Positions 1 through 9,838 of a stretch of DNA of 64,000 nt are shown piece after piece. The stretch comes from an uncultured bacterium. Its GTDB lineage: Bacteria; Planctomycetota; UBA8108; UBA1146. The DNA is taken from assembly GCA_913056395.1 (NCBI GenBank), contig CAJXMG010000009.1, positions 1 through 64,000 on the forward strand, given 5' to 3'. Both the position numbers and the translations under genes were made by a program. The stretch's first letter is position 1. Every line of letters begins with the position of its first letter. The notes under the pieces were generated by a model. It saw only the letters and a program-made list of their open reading frames with translations. It was not told where the DNA came from and searched no databases.

Positions 1-369
1 GGCCAGGCGCATTTCTTTGCGGACTCCCTCAGTGAGTTCGGGAGGCATGGTTTCGAGGAGCATTTTCAGATAGGGGCCTGCGCCCACATGGAGGTTGTCA
101 CCCAGAGTGACGGTTCCCCCCGGATCTCCGTCGAAGATCCGGTCCGCCAGTCTGACCATCGCGGGGGTCACCTCTGCAGGGTCACCGGTGATCAGCGCTT
201 CTTCGACAGATCGGGAGAGCCGATCGAGATCTGCTGAACGGGGTGAGATCCACGGTTGGTTTTGCCCAAAGCACAGACATGGAAGGATGACCAGGCACAG
301 GGTCAGACAGATACCCGGGCCATGCCAGATTCCTCGAGTCGGAAGTTGTTTTGGGCAAGGGGGCAGCAA
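1..369 (-). CDS. Hypothetical secreted protein (N-terminal part, runs off the window)
   Basis: The frame is open from position 369 to the window edge, so only the first 123 codons are seen. The chosen start is a TTG at 369-367, preceded by AGGAGG at good spacing; no better in-frame ATG is visible. A hydrophobic stretch near residues 20-35 (ICLTLCLVILPCLCFG) ends in GQNQP and looks like a signal peptide, so the product is probably periplasmic or outer-membrane facing. The rest is a soluble, mixed-charge sequence that I do not recognise. It lies 56 bp downstream of the response regulator on the same strand and could be the third gene of that operon. Confidence 0.55.
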   Translation of the reverse strand, partial: MLPPCPKQLPTRGIWHGPGICLTLCLVILPCLCFGQNQPWISPRSADLDRLSRSVEEALITGDPAEVTPAMVRLADRIFDGDPGGTVTLGDNLHVGAGPYLKMLLETMPPELTEGVRKEMRLA

Positions 370-425
370 GAAGCCTCCTGAAATCAGTGGGGTCTCCTTG
401 CTTTTAAGCGATAGGTGCCGGGGGC

Positions 426-1337
426 TCAACCGTTGGTTGGCGAGGCCGTTCCCGCCCAGGCACAGATATGTGCCACCGCGATGTCACCAAACTCACGAAT
501 CTGGGTCTTCCACGAATCCCTGTGTGGATCCTCAGGACGATCGGGGACCGCTAATAGGCCCTCGAGCCTGCCGAACAGGAACAGCGGGAAAAGCAGAATT
601 CGGTTGGAATGATCAAAGAGACCTTCCCGCTCCACCTCCCGGCAGGTTTCACCGGGATCGGTGAATCCTGAACATGAAACAGGCTCCAGTTTCGAGTCGA
701 TCACTGATTTTCGGGAGTAGGTGGGGTAGAGCCTTTGGTCCTTGCGCAGATAGAAGAGCAACTCTTCGCAGGGAAGTTCGTCGAACAGGGAATTCCGCCA
801 GCGCTGGAGGGGGGTTTTTGCGCCGGTGCGAAGCCAGTTCCGTGCATTTAATTCAGGGGACCCTGAAGAAGTTTTTTTCTTTTCCTCCTCGAGGAGGTGG
901 AGAGTTCGCTGAAGGTCCCCCTGAAGACGCAGATTGGTACTGCGTAACCGGCGTCTTTCGGCAGCCTGTGTGACGACCAATTTGAGATCCCTGTCCAGAT
1001 CGATCACCGGTTTTTCGATGTAGGAGTAAGCTCCCAGTCGCATAGCATCGAGGGCACTTTCCAGAGTTGCAGATCCCGAGGCAATGATGACTTCGACCTC
1101 AGGGGCGTGCTCCTTGATTCCTCTCAACAGACCGATTCCATCCATTCGGGGCATACGGAAATCGGCGATGACCACATCCGGTTCATTCTCCCGGACCATT
1201 TCGAGGCCTTCCACTCCGTCTCTGGCTGTGGAGACGTGGAATCCCTCTGTTTGCAGGTAGATCTGAAAACTTTCCCTGACAAAAGGATCGTCTTCGACTA
1301 CTAAAACATGGATCTGATGATACCAACCGGGATTCAC
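426..1337 (-). CDS. Response regulator: receiver domain plus coiled coil and a GAF-like tail
   Basis: Residues about 9-125 form a CheY-like receiver domain. Visible landmarks are the acidic triplet E15-D16-D17, phospho-acceptor D59 in VVIADFRMP, S87 and K109 in YIEKP. Residues about 125-160 are charged and look like a coiled coil. The C-terminal 130 residues have a hydrophobic pattern reminiscent of a degenerate GAF domain, with no helix-turn-helix and no enzymatic output motif. The start is GTG and overlaps the kinase stop (GTGA), so the two are translationally coupled. It is probably the partner of the upstream FHA-GAF histidine kinase. The output is unknown: protein-protein signalling is more likely than transcription. 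Confidence 0.85.
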   Translation of the reverse strand: MNPGWYHQIHVLVVEDDPFVRESFQIYLQTEGFHVSTARDGVEGLEMVRENEPDVVIADFRMPRMDGIGLLRGIKEHAPEVEVIIASGSATLESALDAMRLGAYSYIEKPVIDLDRDLKLVVTQAAERRRLRSTNLRLQGDLQRTLHLLEEEKKKTSSGSPELNARNWLRTGAKTPLQRWRNSLFDELPCEELLFYLRKDQRLYPTYSRKSVIDSKLEPVSCSGFTDPGETCREVEREGLFDHSNRILLFPLFLFGRLEGLLAVPDRPEDPHRDSWKTQIREFGDIAVAHICAWAGTASPTNG

Positions 1338-3004
1338 TGCAGTTCTCCCTGCCAGTGGTCGGTCACATCCAGCGGGTTGACCTCTTCGCTGCCCAATTGG
1401 GCCATGGCATCGGGAAGTACGATTCGGAAGCGAGCGCCCCGTCCAGGTTCCGTTTCAAGGTCGATCATCCCACCTGCACCATCGACGATCCGTTGAACCA
1501 CATAAAGACCAAGGCCGCTGCCTTTGTCGGTCTCTTTTGTCGAGTAGAGCGGGTCAAAAGCATGACTTGCCACTTCAGTGGTCATACCCGGACCGTCATC
1601 TTCGAAGACCAGCTCTATGCCTCCTTGTGAAAGATTTTTTCCCGTGACACGGATGGATCCGCCGTGACCTGCTTCATGCATCGCGTCTGCGGCATTCAGG
1701 GAGAGGTTCATGACCACTTGTCGCAAGGCAGTGGAATCTCCCGTCAGATGAAGATCCGCAGGGACTTCCAACGTTGTTGTGATTTCCGCATTGCGCAGTC
1801 GAGCTTCGCAGATGGCCAGGGTTCCCTCGATCACTTCACGCACATTGAAAGGCTTTTCGGATCCGGGTTTGAACGGACGGGTTCTGGCAAACGCCAGGAG
1901 ATTGCGACAAAGAGCCCGGCAGAAGTCCGCGGCTTCCTGTGCCTTGGTGATCAGTTGGCGATTTTGTTCAACATTCTGGGGGTTTTTCTCAATACTTCTG
2001 TTCGCCAATTGGAGAAAGCCGATCACCGACCCGAGAGGATTGTTCAGGTCATGGGCGAAACCGCTCGCCAGACGCCCGATGGCGACCATTTTCTCCTGTC
2101 GGGTCAGTTGTTCCCGGCTTTCCAGAAGCGCCTCGTGGGCCGCACGGGTTTCACGGAAGAGCCGCGAGTTCTCGAGATTAACCGCCAGATGGACTCCCAG
2201 ACTGGCAACCCAGTTCAATTCCTCTTCGGAGAAGGGGCTGGAGCCGGTTCCCCGTTCCAGATAGAGAACCGACGTTTCCGATTCCTTACCGACGAGCGGC
2301 AGGGCGAGAGCGGAGAGGGCCTGTTTCCTGCGAACGCAAACACTGGCTTCAAACGCATTACCGACTTCAGAGGAGATCAGTCCTTCGCGCCTTCTGCGTG
2401 AAGCTTCGACGAGTGTCATGCTTGGATCGAGCCCTTCGAGATCGACAGATTTGTGATCTCTTTCACCCAACGCTTTTTTCGTGCCCTCTTCATCCCACTG
2501 AATCCAGCCCCAAGATTCAAAGTGAACTCCGGAGCGCATAACCTCGATAACTCCTCGAATAAGATCTTCGGGAGGAGAAGAAGTTTGATTGAGAAGTCCC
2601 ACTTCGAAGAGGGCTTCCTGAAGACTCTTGGTGACACCATTTTTTTGTGGCTGCAGTTGTAGACGTTTTTGAAGTGAGGCCGGATCTACTTTGATAGAAA
2701 ATGTACTCATGTGATTCTGAACGGCATGGACCGTCACTGAACACTCACCAATAGTGATCACGTCTCCCGCTTCGAGAACACAACGGGTCACGATTTCTCC
2801 GTTGACCAATGTTCCGTTGCGACTGCCATCGTCACGCAGCATCCATAATGAATCATCGGTGGGGCTGATCTCTGCATGTTGTCTGGAGGCACGAGTGTCA
2901 TCGATAACCAGATCACATCCTGGATCACGTCCGAGACGAACCGTCTCGGATCCCAGTACGAGTCTTTGCCCCCGACCGGGGCCCTCGGTGATAATGAGAT
3001 GCAT
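1334..3004 (-). CDS. FHA-GAF sensor histidine kinase
   Basis: Numbering is from an upstream ATG at 3028; my chosen start at 3004 removes 8 residues. An FHA domain occupies about 10-105 (LGRDPGCDLVIDD, SRQHAEI, DGSRNGTLVNG), so it probably binds a phosphothreonine partner. A GAF-like region follows at 130-290, then the kinase core: H-box FAHDLNNPLG (H326), N-box with N445, G1 FEDDGPGM and G2 KGSGLGLYVV. There is no transmembrane segment, so the kinase is cytoplasmic. The ATG at 3004 has GGGAGG four bases upstream and I prefer it; the longer form has only a weak ribosome site. It overlaps the response regulator gene by four bases. Confidence 0.88.
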   Translation of the reverse strand: MHLIITEGPGRGQRLVLGSETVRLGRDPGCDLVIDDTRASRQHAEISPTDDSLWMLRDDGSRNGTLVNGEIVTRCVLEAGDVITIGECSVTVHAVQNHMSTFSIKVDPASLQKRLQLQPQKNGVTKSLQEALFEVGLLNQTSSPPEDLIRGVIEVMRSGVHFESWGWIQWDEEGTKKALGERDHKSVDLEGLDPSMTLVEASRRRREGLISSEVGNAFEASVCVRRKQALSALALPLVGKESETSVLYLERGTGSSPFSEEELNWVASLGVHLAVNLENSRLFRETRAAHEALLESREQLTRQEKMVAIGRLASGFAHDLNNPLGSVIGFLQLANRSIEKNPQNVEQNRQLITKAQEAADFCRALCRNLLAFARTRPFKPGSEKPFNVREVIEGTLAICEARLRNAEITTTLEVPADLHLTGDSTALRQVVMNLSLNAADAMHEAGHGGSIRVTGKNLSQGGIELVFEDDGPGMTTEVASHAFDPLYSTKETDKGSGLGLYVVQRIVDGAGGMIDLETEPGRGARFRIVLPDAMAQLGSEEVNPLDVTDHWQGELQ

Positions 3005-3131
3005 GGGGCCTCCCGGGACCCGCTTCATGCGGGATTCCCTGCACAGAAGAATACGATGCGGCCCGAATTCCGGCGTTTGGGGGAGTCCTCCCGGATGAGA
3101 GCGACTTCGGCAAGTTTTTCCGTCAGGTATG

Positions 3132-3170
3132 AAAAAACCCCGTAACCCCCGGAAAACGGGGATTACGGGG
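3132..3170 (-). terminator. Rho-independent terminator after etfA
   Basis: On the minus strand the sequence reads CCCCGTAATCCCCG, a short T-rich loop, CGGGGGTTACGGGG, then six T. The outer arms (3138-3145 and 3163-3170) pair perfectly. It lies 27 bp past the etfA stop and separates the etf operon from the kinase genes. Confidence 0.9.
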
Positions 3171-3196
3171 CGATTCGCTCTGTGTGGGTCTTGCCG

Positions 3197-4156
3197 TTAC
3201 TGGAGGACCGATTTCAACTCCGACTGCAGTTTCGGTACCACCTCGAAGAGATCTCCAACGATACCGTATGTGGCAACACCGAAGATGGGGGCTGCGGCAT
3301 CCTTGTTGATGGCGACGATGGTTCGCGATGAAGACATTCCGGCGAGGTGCTGGATTGCTCCAGAGATGCCGACGGCGATGTAGAGTTTGGGGCTGACTGT
3401 TTTTCCTGTTTGGCCAACCTGATCAGAGTGGGGGCGCCAGCCAAGGTCAACCACCGCACGGGATGCCCCGACGGCAGCACCGAGAACTTCAGCCAGCTCT
3501 TCGAGCAACTTGAAGTTTTCAGGTTCCTTGAGACCACGTCCTCCGGAGACGATGATTTCGGCTTCGGTGAGTTCGACCTGGCCGCTTGATCCCTGTTCAA
3601 AGGCGGTACGATTCCAGCCCTTCTCAGCGGCGCCGGCCTCTTCCTGGCAGGCTGCAGAATTGACCGTCAGTTTTTCGCCGTAATTCGGGCGAATAGAGAG
3701 TGCAACACGATCGGAATGCACCTTCTGTCGCAGGTGTGCCTTGCCCGCATAAATGGGACGCTCAAACTCAACTGTTCCTTCGTTGACGCTGACGTCAACA
3801 CAGTCCGCTGCAACGGGAATGCCCATTCCTCCAGCGACCAATGAGAGCACTTCCTTGCCTGCAGAAGTGGCGGCACAAACGACCATTTGTGCATTGCGAC
3901 TTTCGCAAACGCCGATGATCTCACGGGCGACGGTGTCATTGCCGCAGGTACCCCAGTCGTCACGGGTACGGGTGACGATGTGATGGGCTCCGGCGGTCAT
4001 GATCTGTTCAGGAATCGCAGTTCCCGCAGCATCACAGACAACGCCGGTGACTTCACCGGAGGTGGAGTCTGCCAACTTGCGGGCAACTCCCAAAGCTTCG
4101 ATGGCCGGTGACTTGATTTCGCCGGCTTTGGATTCAATCCAGACAACGATATTCAT
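3197..4156 (-). CDS. etfA: Electron transfer flavoprotein alpha subunit
   Basis: The protein has 319 residues, the usual length for EtfA. It carries the C-terminal FAD-binding region characteristic of the family ([17 protein letters not shown], then [14 protein letters not shown] and [16 protein letters not shown]). With EtfB it forms a soluble heterodimer that accepts electrons from acyl-CoA and related dehydrogenases and passes them to ETF:quinone oxidoreductase. It follows etfB by 20 bp and ends at a strong terminator. No dehydrogenase or quinone oxidoreductase gene is adjacent, so the specific partner cannot be named from this window. Confidence 0.96.
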   Translation of the reverse strand: MNIVVWIESKAGEIKSPAIEALGVARKLADSTSGEVTGVVCDAAGTAIPEQIMTAGAHHIVTRTRDDWGTCGNDTVAREIIGVCESRNAQMVVCAATSAGKEVLSLVAGGMGIPVAADCVDVSVNEGTVEFERPIYAGKAHLRQKVHSDRVALSIRPNYGEKLTVNSAACQEEAGAAEKGWNRTAFEQGSSGQVELTEAEIIVSGGRGLKEPENFKLLEELAEVLGAAVGASRAVVDLGWRPHSDQVGQTGKTVSPKLYIAVGISGAIQHLAGMSSSRTIVAINKDAAAPIFGVATYGIVGDLFEVVPKLQSELKSVLQ

Positions 4157-4176
4157 TTTGATCTTCCGTCCCGTCC

Positions 4177-4926
4177 TTAGATGACTTTGGATTCCTCGCG
4201 AAGCAGGCGAATCAGTTCTTCCACTGCTTCTGGACCCTCACCAACGATGCGTCCCTCCGGTCTTGGAGGAGGGGGAGTGATGGCAGAGGTTTCAAAAGCC
4301 CTCTCACCCGGTTGGGCATCGACCGTTTCGATCGGTTTCTTCTTGGCCTTCATGATGTCCTTGAGCTTGGGGTAGCGCGGCTCATTCAGGCTCTTGTCCG
4401 CACCGAGCACCACGGGAAGAGATCCTTCCAGTGTTTCACGGCCTCCATCGACATCTCTCTCGATGCGGACGGTGGTACCGTCCACTTCGAGGGAAGCGAT
4501 GCTGTTGGCAAAGGGGCGACCCAAGTGGCTGGCCACCAGTGCTCCCATCTGGGAGCCCTGGGCATCGACGGATTGGCGTCCGAAGAGAACCAGATCATCC
4601 CCTCTGCTCTCAAGAACCTGAGAGAGACAGCGGGCAATCTGGATGGGGTCCAGATCATCTTCAGTCTGGATGTGGACGGCATCGTCGGCCCCCATCCCCA
4701 GTGCCTGACGCAGTTCCTTGGTTGCGGCTGCAGGTCCGCAGGTGATCACCGTCACGGTACCTTCACCCGCCTTTTCCTTGAGGCGCAGTCCCTCCTCGAT
4801 GGCAAATTCGTCGTAGGGGCTGATGATCCATTGGACTTCGCTCTGGTCGATGGAAGTCCCGTCCGCGGCGAAATTCAGCCGGGTCGCGGTATCCGGTACT
4901 CTCTTGATGCAAACGGCGATCTTCAC
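4177..4926 (-). CDS. etfB: Electron transfer flavoprotein beta subunit
   Basis: The 249-residue protein begins MKIAVCIKRVPDTATRL and continues with WIISPYDEFAIEEGLRLKE, both typical of EtfB. A mid-region FGRQSVDAQGSQMGALVA segment matches the AMP/ADP-binding signature of the beta subunit. Translation starts at GTG with an AGGAGG site just upstream. The order etfB-etfA with a 20 bp gap is the usual operon. The preceding RluA gene is 82 bp away on the same strand, so co-transcription is possible but not needed. Confidence 0.96.
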   Translation of the reverse strand: MKIAVCIKRVPDTATRLNFAADGTSIDQSEVQWIISPYDEFAIEEGLRLKEKAGEGTVTVITCGPAAATKELRQALGMGADDAVHIQTEDDLDPIQIARCLSQVLESRGDDLVLFGRQSVDAQGSQMGALVASHLGRPFANSIASLEVDGTTVRIERDVDGGRETLEGSLPVVLGADKSLNEPRYPKLKDIMKAKKKPIETVDAQPGERAFETSAITPPPPRPEGRIVGEGPEAVEELIRLLREESKVI

Positions 4927-5008
4927 CGTGCTCCTCCTTTACCTGGGGTCATGGGGAAGAGACCGGGCGAGGCCGGTTCTTCCAACCCATATCAAGAAGC
5001 GTCTGCAC

Positions 5009-6067
5009 TCATTTGGCAAGCGGTTTCGGATCTTCCAGCAAGGGAAATGACTGAAACGGGGGCAGGGATTCGAGATTCAGAGCCTCGATCAGCTCTGCCA
5101 TGTCCCCACCGGGGGGGCAAAGCAGATGGCTGGGGGTTCCCCAGACCGGGTGGGGGAAAACCAGTTGGAAACTGTGGAGCAGTGCACGATCGGGGTGAGG
5201 GACTCCCTCCGGGAGTTGGCCACCCCCTGCGGCGAGGGATTCAACGGTCTGACCATATCCGACATCGCCGAGGATCGGGTGACCGGCAACCTGGAGATGA
5301 ATCCTGATCTGGTTCTGGCGGCCGGTGATGGGGCGACAGAGAATCAGAGAGACCCCGTTTTTGCTGCCCAATGTGGAAAAGAGGGTTCGCGAGGGTTTTC
5401 CGTGTTCCTCGTCAGCGCGGGCCAGGCGGTGACCCTTGGATCGGGTCTGATCCAACTGGGCTGACACCGGAGCATCAATTTCGAATTCCTGTTCTCTGGG
5501 AACTCCTTCAACGATGGCGAGATAGCTTTTTTTGACGCGGTCATTTTCAAAAGAGTCCTGCACCCTTCTGCGCGCTTCCACCGACTTGGCAACCAGCAAG
5601 AGGCCGGAGGTCTCCCGGTCGAGTCGGTGACAGAGGCGGTGGGTGGCCTGCCTCAGGCACGAATCATTGAGGGGTTGCCAATCACTGTGGAGTCCATCAA
5701 CCACGGTACCGGTATGGGTTCTTCCCACAGGGTGAACGAGGATACCTGCCGGTTTGTTGAGGGCGACCAACCAGGGGTCTTCATGGAGCACCGGCAATCC
5801 CACCGGTTTTGCGGAAGAATCCGTCTCCGAATTGCCGTCGAGGAAAACTTCCACTTCATCACCGGTGGAGACCTTGGTGGAAGCCTTGACGCACTGACCG
5901 TTGACCTGAACCCGTTCCAGTTGGATCAATTTCTGGATCTTGGTCCTGGATTTCCACCCGAGCCGGTCCTGCAGCCAGATATCCAGGCGGATTCTCACAT
6001 CCTGACGCACCCTGAAGAGGGCTGAGCCCGGTGGTCGTGAGAGATCCCGGCCGGAAGGCAAGACCAT
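5009..6067 (-). CDS. RluA-family 23S/tRNA pseudouridine synthase
   Basis: An S4 RNA-binding domain lies near the N terminus (IRLDIWLQDRLGWKSRTKIQKL, given here only as its first 16 and last residues in outline). It is followed by the RluA catalytic domain with HRLDRETSGLLL, whose aspartate is the nucleophile, and the downstream GRQNQIRIHL motif. The enzyme isomerises specific uridines in rRNA or tRNA; sequence alone does not tell RluC from RluD type. The frame is open to 6160, but the ATG at 6067 has GAGGGG eight bases upstream and removes a 31-residue tail that would run into the accB regulatory region, so I use 6067. Confidence 0.88.
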   Translation of the reverse strand: MVLPSGRDLSRPPGSALFRVRQDVRIRLDIWLQDRLGWKSRTKIQKLIQLERVQVNGQCVKASTKVSTGDEVEVFLDGNSETDSSAKPVGLPVLHEDPWLVALNKPAGILVHPVGRTHTGTVVDGLHSDWQPLNDSCLRQATHRLCHRLDRETSGLLLVAKSVEARRRVQDSFENDRVKKSYLAIVEGVPREQEFEIDAPVSAQLDQTRSKGHRLARADEEHGKPSRTLFSTLGSKNGVSLILCRPITGRQNQIRIHLQVAGHPILGDVGYGQTVESLAAGGGQLPEGVPHPDRALLHSFQLVFPHPVWGTPSHLLCPPGGDMAELIEALNLESLPPFQSFPLLEDPKPLAK

Positions 6068-6384
6068 GGCTCTATTCCCCTCTCTGTGAATCTTCTGCAG
6101 TGTTGCAACGCCGATTCTACCAAAAGCCCCGAGCGCTGGAATGATCAGGACTGGGTCCACCTTGACCCATGCTCCATCCTAGTGCTGAGCCCTTGTTGGG
6201 GAGAGCAATTCGGGACGGAGTCCGTGGGGGAGACTTGACCGCTGAGAATCGTCTCCCTACCATCCCGCAAGAACGTCGCGGACCCGGGATCGGTCCGACC
6301 GGCGTGGCAAGCCATGAAACCGGCTTCAGAACCTGCAGCACAGCGGTTCTCGAGCGACTGCCCCGGGGGCGGGATTGGGATAAC
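6068..6384. other. Divergent intergenic region between the RluA gene and accB
   Basis: About 317 bp separate the two divergent genes if the ribosome-site-supported starts are used. It holds a good plus-strand promoter for accB (listed separately). On the minus strand I see only a TAGAAT hexamer near 6114 with no matching -35. Both flanking frames stay open into this region, but the extra peptides have no family resemblance. Confidence 0.5.
6235..6263 (+). promoter_or_regulatory. Predicted sigma-70 promoter for accBC
   Basis: TTGACC (6235-6240), a 17-base spacer and TACCAT (6258-6263). Transcription would begin near 6270, leaving a leader of about 115 nt before the accB GTG start. Confidence 0.6.
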
Positions 6385-6840
6385 GTGGACACCCAGCGAC
6401 TCAAGGAACTCATCGAGTTGATGGATCGCAACCAGCTGGAAGAGCTGGAGGTGGTCGACGGCGAACAGCGTGTTCGCTTGCGCAAAAAACCTGAAAAGAC
6501 CCGTGAAGTGGTGCAAGTGGCCGCAGGTGTTCCCGCCGCTGCAGCCGCCGCTCCAGCGGCCGCAGCCGATGCGGGAGCAACAGCCGAAGCCGCTCCGGTG
6601 GACGCTTCCAATGCGGTTCTCTCCCCGATGGTGGGAACCTTTTATCGGGCCCCGGGACCGGGTGCGGAACCCTTCGTGGAGGTCGGCGACCAGGTTGAAG
6701 AGGGGCAAGTCCTTTGCATCGTTGAAGCGATGAAAGTGATGAACGAGGTCAAGGCGGAACGATCCGGAGTGATCAGTTCCCACCTCGTCGAAGATGGAAC
6801 CCCCGTGGAGTTTGGCCAACCCCTCTTCAGTTTTTCCTGA
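6385..6840 (+). CDS. accB: Biotin carboxyl carrier protein of acetyl-CoA carboxylase
   Basis: With the GTG start at 6385 the product has 151 residues, the normal AccB size, and begins [17 protein letters not shown], the conserved AccB N terminus. A flexible Ala/Pro linker spans about 47-72. The C-terminal biotinyl domain contains EAMKVMNEV, with the biotinylated lysine at K117. The frame is open 72 codons further upstream, but that extension contains the predicted promoter and has no family match. accC follows 40 bp downstream. The two proteins carry out the first half-reaction of malonyl-CoA synthesis. Confidence 0.95.
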   Translation: MDTQRLKELIELMDRNQLEELEVVDGEQRVRLRKKPEKTREVVQVAAGVPAAAAAAPAAAADAGATAEAAPVDASNAVLSPMVGTFYRAPGPGAEPFVEVGDQVEEGQVLCIVEAMKVMNEVKAERSGVISSHLVEDGTPVEFGQPLFSFS

Positions 6841-6880
6841 AGCGGTGGTCCATATTGAATCGAAATGATCGGGTCAGAGC

Positions 6881-8233
6881 ATGAAGCCGTTTTCCCGCAT
6901 ACTGGTCGCCAATCGCGGTGAGATTGCCCAAAGGGTGATCCGCGCATGTCGCGAGCTCGGCATCGAATCCGTGGCGGTTTATTCCGAAGCGGATCGGCAC
7001 GCAAGTTACCTCGATCTTGCCGATCACAAGGTCTGCATCGGCCCTGCACCCAGCCTCAACTCCTACCTGGATATCTCCAAAATCATTGCCGCGGCAGAGA
7101 TCACCGATGTCGAAGCAATTCATCCCGGTTATGGATTCCTCTCCGAGAATCCCCAGTTCGCCGAAATTTGTCAGTCCTGTCGGATCCAGTTCATCGGACC
7201 CACCGTCGACAATATTCGTCAGTTGGGTGACAAGGCGATGGCACGGGAGTTGGCGATGGCCAGTGAGGTTCCCGTCGTTCCCGGTTCACCTGAAATCGTC
7301 GAAGACGAGGAGGAAGGATTGCGGATCTCGAAAGAGATCGGCTTCCCGGTCCTGATCAAGGCGGTGGCTGGAGGAGGCGGGCGTGGCATGAGGATCGCCC
7401 GCGAGGAGTCAACCTTCGTTGCGGCATATCAGGCTGCAAGAACAGAAGCGGCCAACGCTTTCAAGAACTCGGACGTCTACATCGAGAAGTTGATCGAGAA
7501 GCCGCGTCACGTCGAGATCCAGATTCTCGCAGATTCCTACGGCAGTGTGATTCACCTCGGTGAGAGGGACTGTTCTCTGCAACGCAGGCACCAGAAGTTG
7601 GTGGAAGAGAGCCCATCACCCGCCGTCGATGACGATCTTCGGGCACGCATGGGGGCGAGCGCTGTGAATCTGGCCAAGGCCTCCGGATACCGGGGGGCAG
7701 GGACCGTCGAATTCCTGCTCGATCGTGAGGGTAACTACTACTTCATCGAGATGAACACACGGATTCAGGTCGAGCATCCGGTGACAGAGATGGTCACAGG
7801 AATCGATCTGGTCCAGGAACAGATCCGCATCGCCAGTGGAGTTCCCCTGCGGTATCGCCAGGAGGACATCAAAATCAACGGTCATGCCATGGAGTGCAGG
7901 ATCAATGCCGAGGATCCCTCCCGTGATTTTGCACCTTCACCCGGAAAAATCGTCGATTTCCGGGCTCCCGGGGGGATGGGAGTTCGTCTCGATTCGCACG
8001 TCTACTCGGGATACACCGTTCCCAGTAACTACGATTCACTTCTCGGCAAGCTGATCGTCCACCGGGACACCCGGGAAGAGGCGATTCTGACGATGCGCCG
8101 TGCCCTCGATGAATTCACCATCGACGGCGTTCACACCACGATTCCCTTCTACAGCGAAGTGCTCCAGCACTTCCACTTCGTCAAGGGCAACCTCGATACC
8201 GGCTTCATTGAAGAGTACCTGATCGACGCCTGA
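6881..8233 (+). CDS. accC: Acetyl-CoA carboxylase, biotin carboxylase subunit
   Basis: The 450-residue protein is the expected AccC length. It shows the N-terminal [18 protein letters not shown] segment, [10 protein letters not shown], the ATP-grasp glycine loop AGGGGRGMR, the catalytic [14 protein letters not shown] motif and the C-terminal domain. It carboxylates the biotin on AccB using ATP and bicarbonate. It forms a two-gene operon with accB; the carboxyltransferase genes accA/accD are not in the window. A second, separate biotin carboxylase lies at 59516-61042 and belongs to the propionyl-CoA carboxylase. Confidence 0.97.
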   Translation: MKPFSRILVANRGEIAQRVIRACRELGIESVAVYSEADRHASYLDLADHKVCIGPAPSLNSYLDISKIIAAAEITDVEAIHPGYGFLSENPQFAEICQSCRIQFIGPTVDNIRQLGDKAMARELAMASEVPVVPGSPEIVEDEEEGLRISKEIGFPVLIKAVAGGGGRGMRIAREESTFVAAYQAARTEAANAFKNSDVYIEKLIEKPRHVEIQILADSYGSVIHLGERDCSLQRRHQKLVEESPSPAVDDDLRARMGASAVNLAKASGYRGAGTVEFLLDREGNYYFIEMNTRIQVEHPVTEMVTGIDLVQEQIRIASGVPLRYRQEDIKINGHAMECRINAEDPSRDFAPSPGKIVDFRAPGGMGVRLDSHVYSGYTVPSNYDSLLGKLIVHRDTREEAILTMRRALDEFTIDGVHTTIPFYSEVLQHFHFVKGNLDTGFIEEYLIDA

Positions 8234-8502
8234 TCGAGACTTCATAGACGATGGATCGAGATCCGGGCTTCAATTTTTTCGCGCGGCTTCCGTCGGCTCA
8301 TACTCGCCCGGGATTTCTGGAACTCCGGAGTGGATTTTCAGCGTCAATTCAAGCGTATCTGCAGACCTATAAACCACTTTCGGGTCTTGCCTCCCGTCCG
8401 TCATCGGTCACAATGGATCGATCGTCTCCAAGCACTGTTTTTCGTGGTGCAACGGTTCGTCCCAAGACCTGTGGGAGACGCCATTCTCGGAAGGGAAGTG
8501 AC

Positions 8503-9147
8503 ATGACCAGTTTTTTCCGGACCCGCTCGACGGGCCAGACCCGGACCGCTTCATCCAAAGCGGGTTTCACCCTGATCGAACTGATGATTGTTGTGGCGAT
8601 CATTGGAGTTCTCTCCACTCTGGTAACCAAGATGATCCAGATGGCCCAGGCCCGCAGTTTCGAGGCCAATGCCAAGAGTGACATTTCCACCCTTTCCAGT
8701 GCCCTTGAGGCATACGCCCGCGATGAAGGCGTATACCCGGGGTGGGATATGAAATTGGGCGGAGAAGATCTGGAAACTTTCAACTGTTTCCCGATTCTGT
8801 TTGAAAACCTTCAGGGAGAGCGTCCCCCCGAGGGTAAAGCGGGCAAAAATGCTCCCTACAGTGATATGGCTGCGGATCGCATCGCCATCATCGACGAAGA
8901 TTTCGAGGACGAGTACAAGCGCGCCGGTCGCGATGAGCTCTTCGACCCTGAGGTCGAAAAGTACTACCTCGATCCATGGAGTGAGCCCTACTTCTACCGT
9001 GAGAACAAATCGAAACGGACCAAGGAAGACTGGATGCTGAAGCGTCGGGGATTCGATCTCTGGTCGATTGGACCTGACGGTGAGAATGAAGCCTGTTTCG
9101 GATACCCCGAAGAGGACGAGGAGTACGATGACATCGGCAACTGGTAA
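8503..9147 (+). CDS. Type II secretion/type IV pilus-like pseudopilin (GspG-like)
   Basis: The ATG at 8503 with an upstream GGGAAG site gives 214 residues. Residues about 15-40 hold the prepilin peptidase signature KAGFTLIELM followed by the hydrophobic helix IVVAIIGVLSTLV, so it should be cleaved after the glycine and assembled into a pseudopilus in the inner membrane. The rest, after the usual long alpha-1 helix and YARDEGVYPGW, is acidic and more divergent. It is the first of five consecutive pseudopilin genes; the next gene starts inside its last seven codons. The frame is open further upstream, but that part lacks family features. Confidence 0.85.
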   Translation: MTSFFRTRSTGQTRTASSKAGFTLIELMIVVAIIGVLSTLVTKMIQMAQARSFEANAKSDISTLSSALEAYARDEGVYPGWDMKLGGEDLETFNCFPILFENLQGERPPEGKAGKNAPYSDMAADRIAIIDEDFEDEYKRAGRDELFDPEVEKYYLDPWSEPYFYRENKSKRTKEDWMLKRRGFDLWSIGPDGENEACFGYPEEDEEYDDIGNW

Positions 9148-9838
9148 AACCTTGTCCATCGAAATCAGACCTCGCCCCCAGGCCGGCTTTACCATGGTGG
9201 AGTTGTTGGTCACCATCTCCCTGATCGTGTTTCTGATGTCGATGTTGGCGGTGGGAGCGGGAAGATATCTCGAGAACACCTCGGCAAAAGCGACAGAAGC
9301 CCTGATTGCCCGCATTGGCCTCAATTTGGGGACCTACAAAGGGATCACTGGATCCTTCCCGCCGGATGGGCTCGATGGGGTCGATGTCATCACTGACGAC
9401 GGGACTCCCCTGACCGGTGGAGCTGCTTTGACACTGGCGTTGACCCAACCGATGAAACTGACCCGCAAAGTGGGGGGTGAAGTCCGCATCGTGGGTGAAA
9501 ATCCGCCGATCGGTGACTTCCGCTCCGATGAGCTCTACGTCACAGAAGAAGATCCTGACGCCTGTCAGATCCTCGACGCATGGGCCAACCCCTTGCATTA
9601 CGATAATGTCGTCGGAGGTGATGAGGCTTTCAGCCCCCAGAGTCTGGGCGAAACCCATCTGGATTTCGATGAGGACCTTTACACCCACATGGAAGACCCC
9701 CGGGAAATAGAGGATCTCACAGGTGTTCTGGGGCCCCAGAACACCAACGAGTACGACATTTGGAGTCATGGTTCCTCTGGCCACGAGGACACCGAAGAGT
9801 ATGAAGATTACATCACCAACTGGAATATGAGTAACTGA
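9128..9838 (+). CDS. Pseudopilin, second of five
   Basis: The start ATG at 9128 has GAGGAG seven bases upstream and overlaps the preceding gene by 20 bp. The 236-residue product carries the prepilin signature QAGFTMVELLVTISLIVF near residues 18-35, then an alpha helix and a mostly acidic globular part. The segment GITGSFPPDGLDG resembles the GspG alpha/beta region. A perfect 24-bp palindrome (9722-9745) lies inside its coding sequence. It probably acts as a major or minor pseudopilin with its neighbours. Confidence 0.82.
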   Translation: MTSATGKTLSIEIRPRPQAGFTMVELLVTISLIVFLMSMLAVGAGRYLENTSAKATEALIARIGLNLGTYKGITGSFPPDGLDGVDVITDDGTPLTGGAALTLALTQPMKLTRKVGGEVRIVGENPPIGDFRSDELYVTEEDPDACQILDAWANPLHYDNVVGGDEAFSPQSLGETHLDFDEDLYTHMEDPREIEDLTGVLGPQNTNEYDIWSHGSSGHEDTEEYEDYITNWNMSN

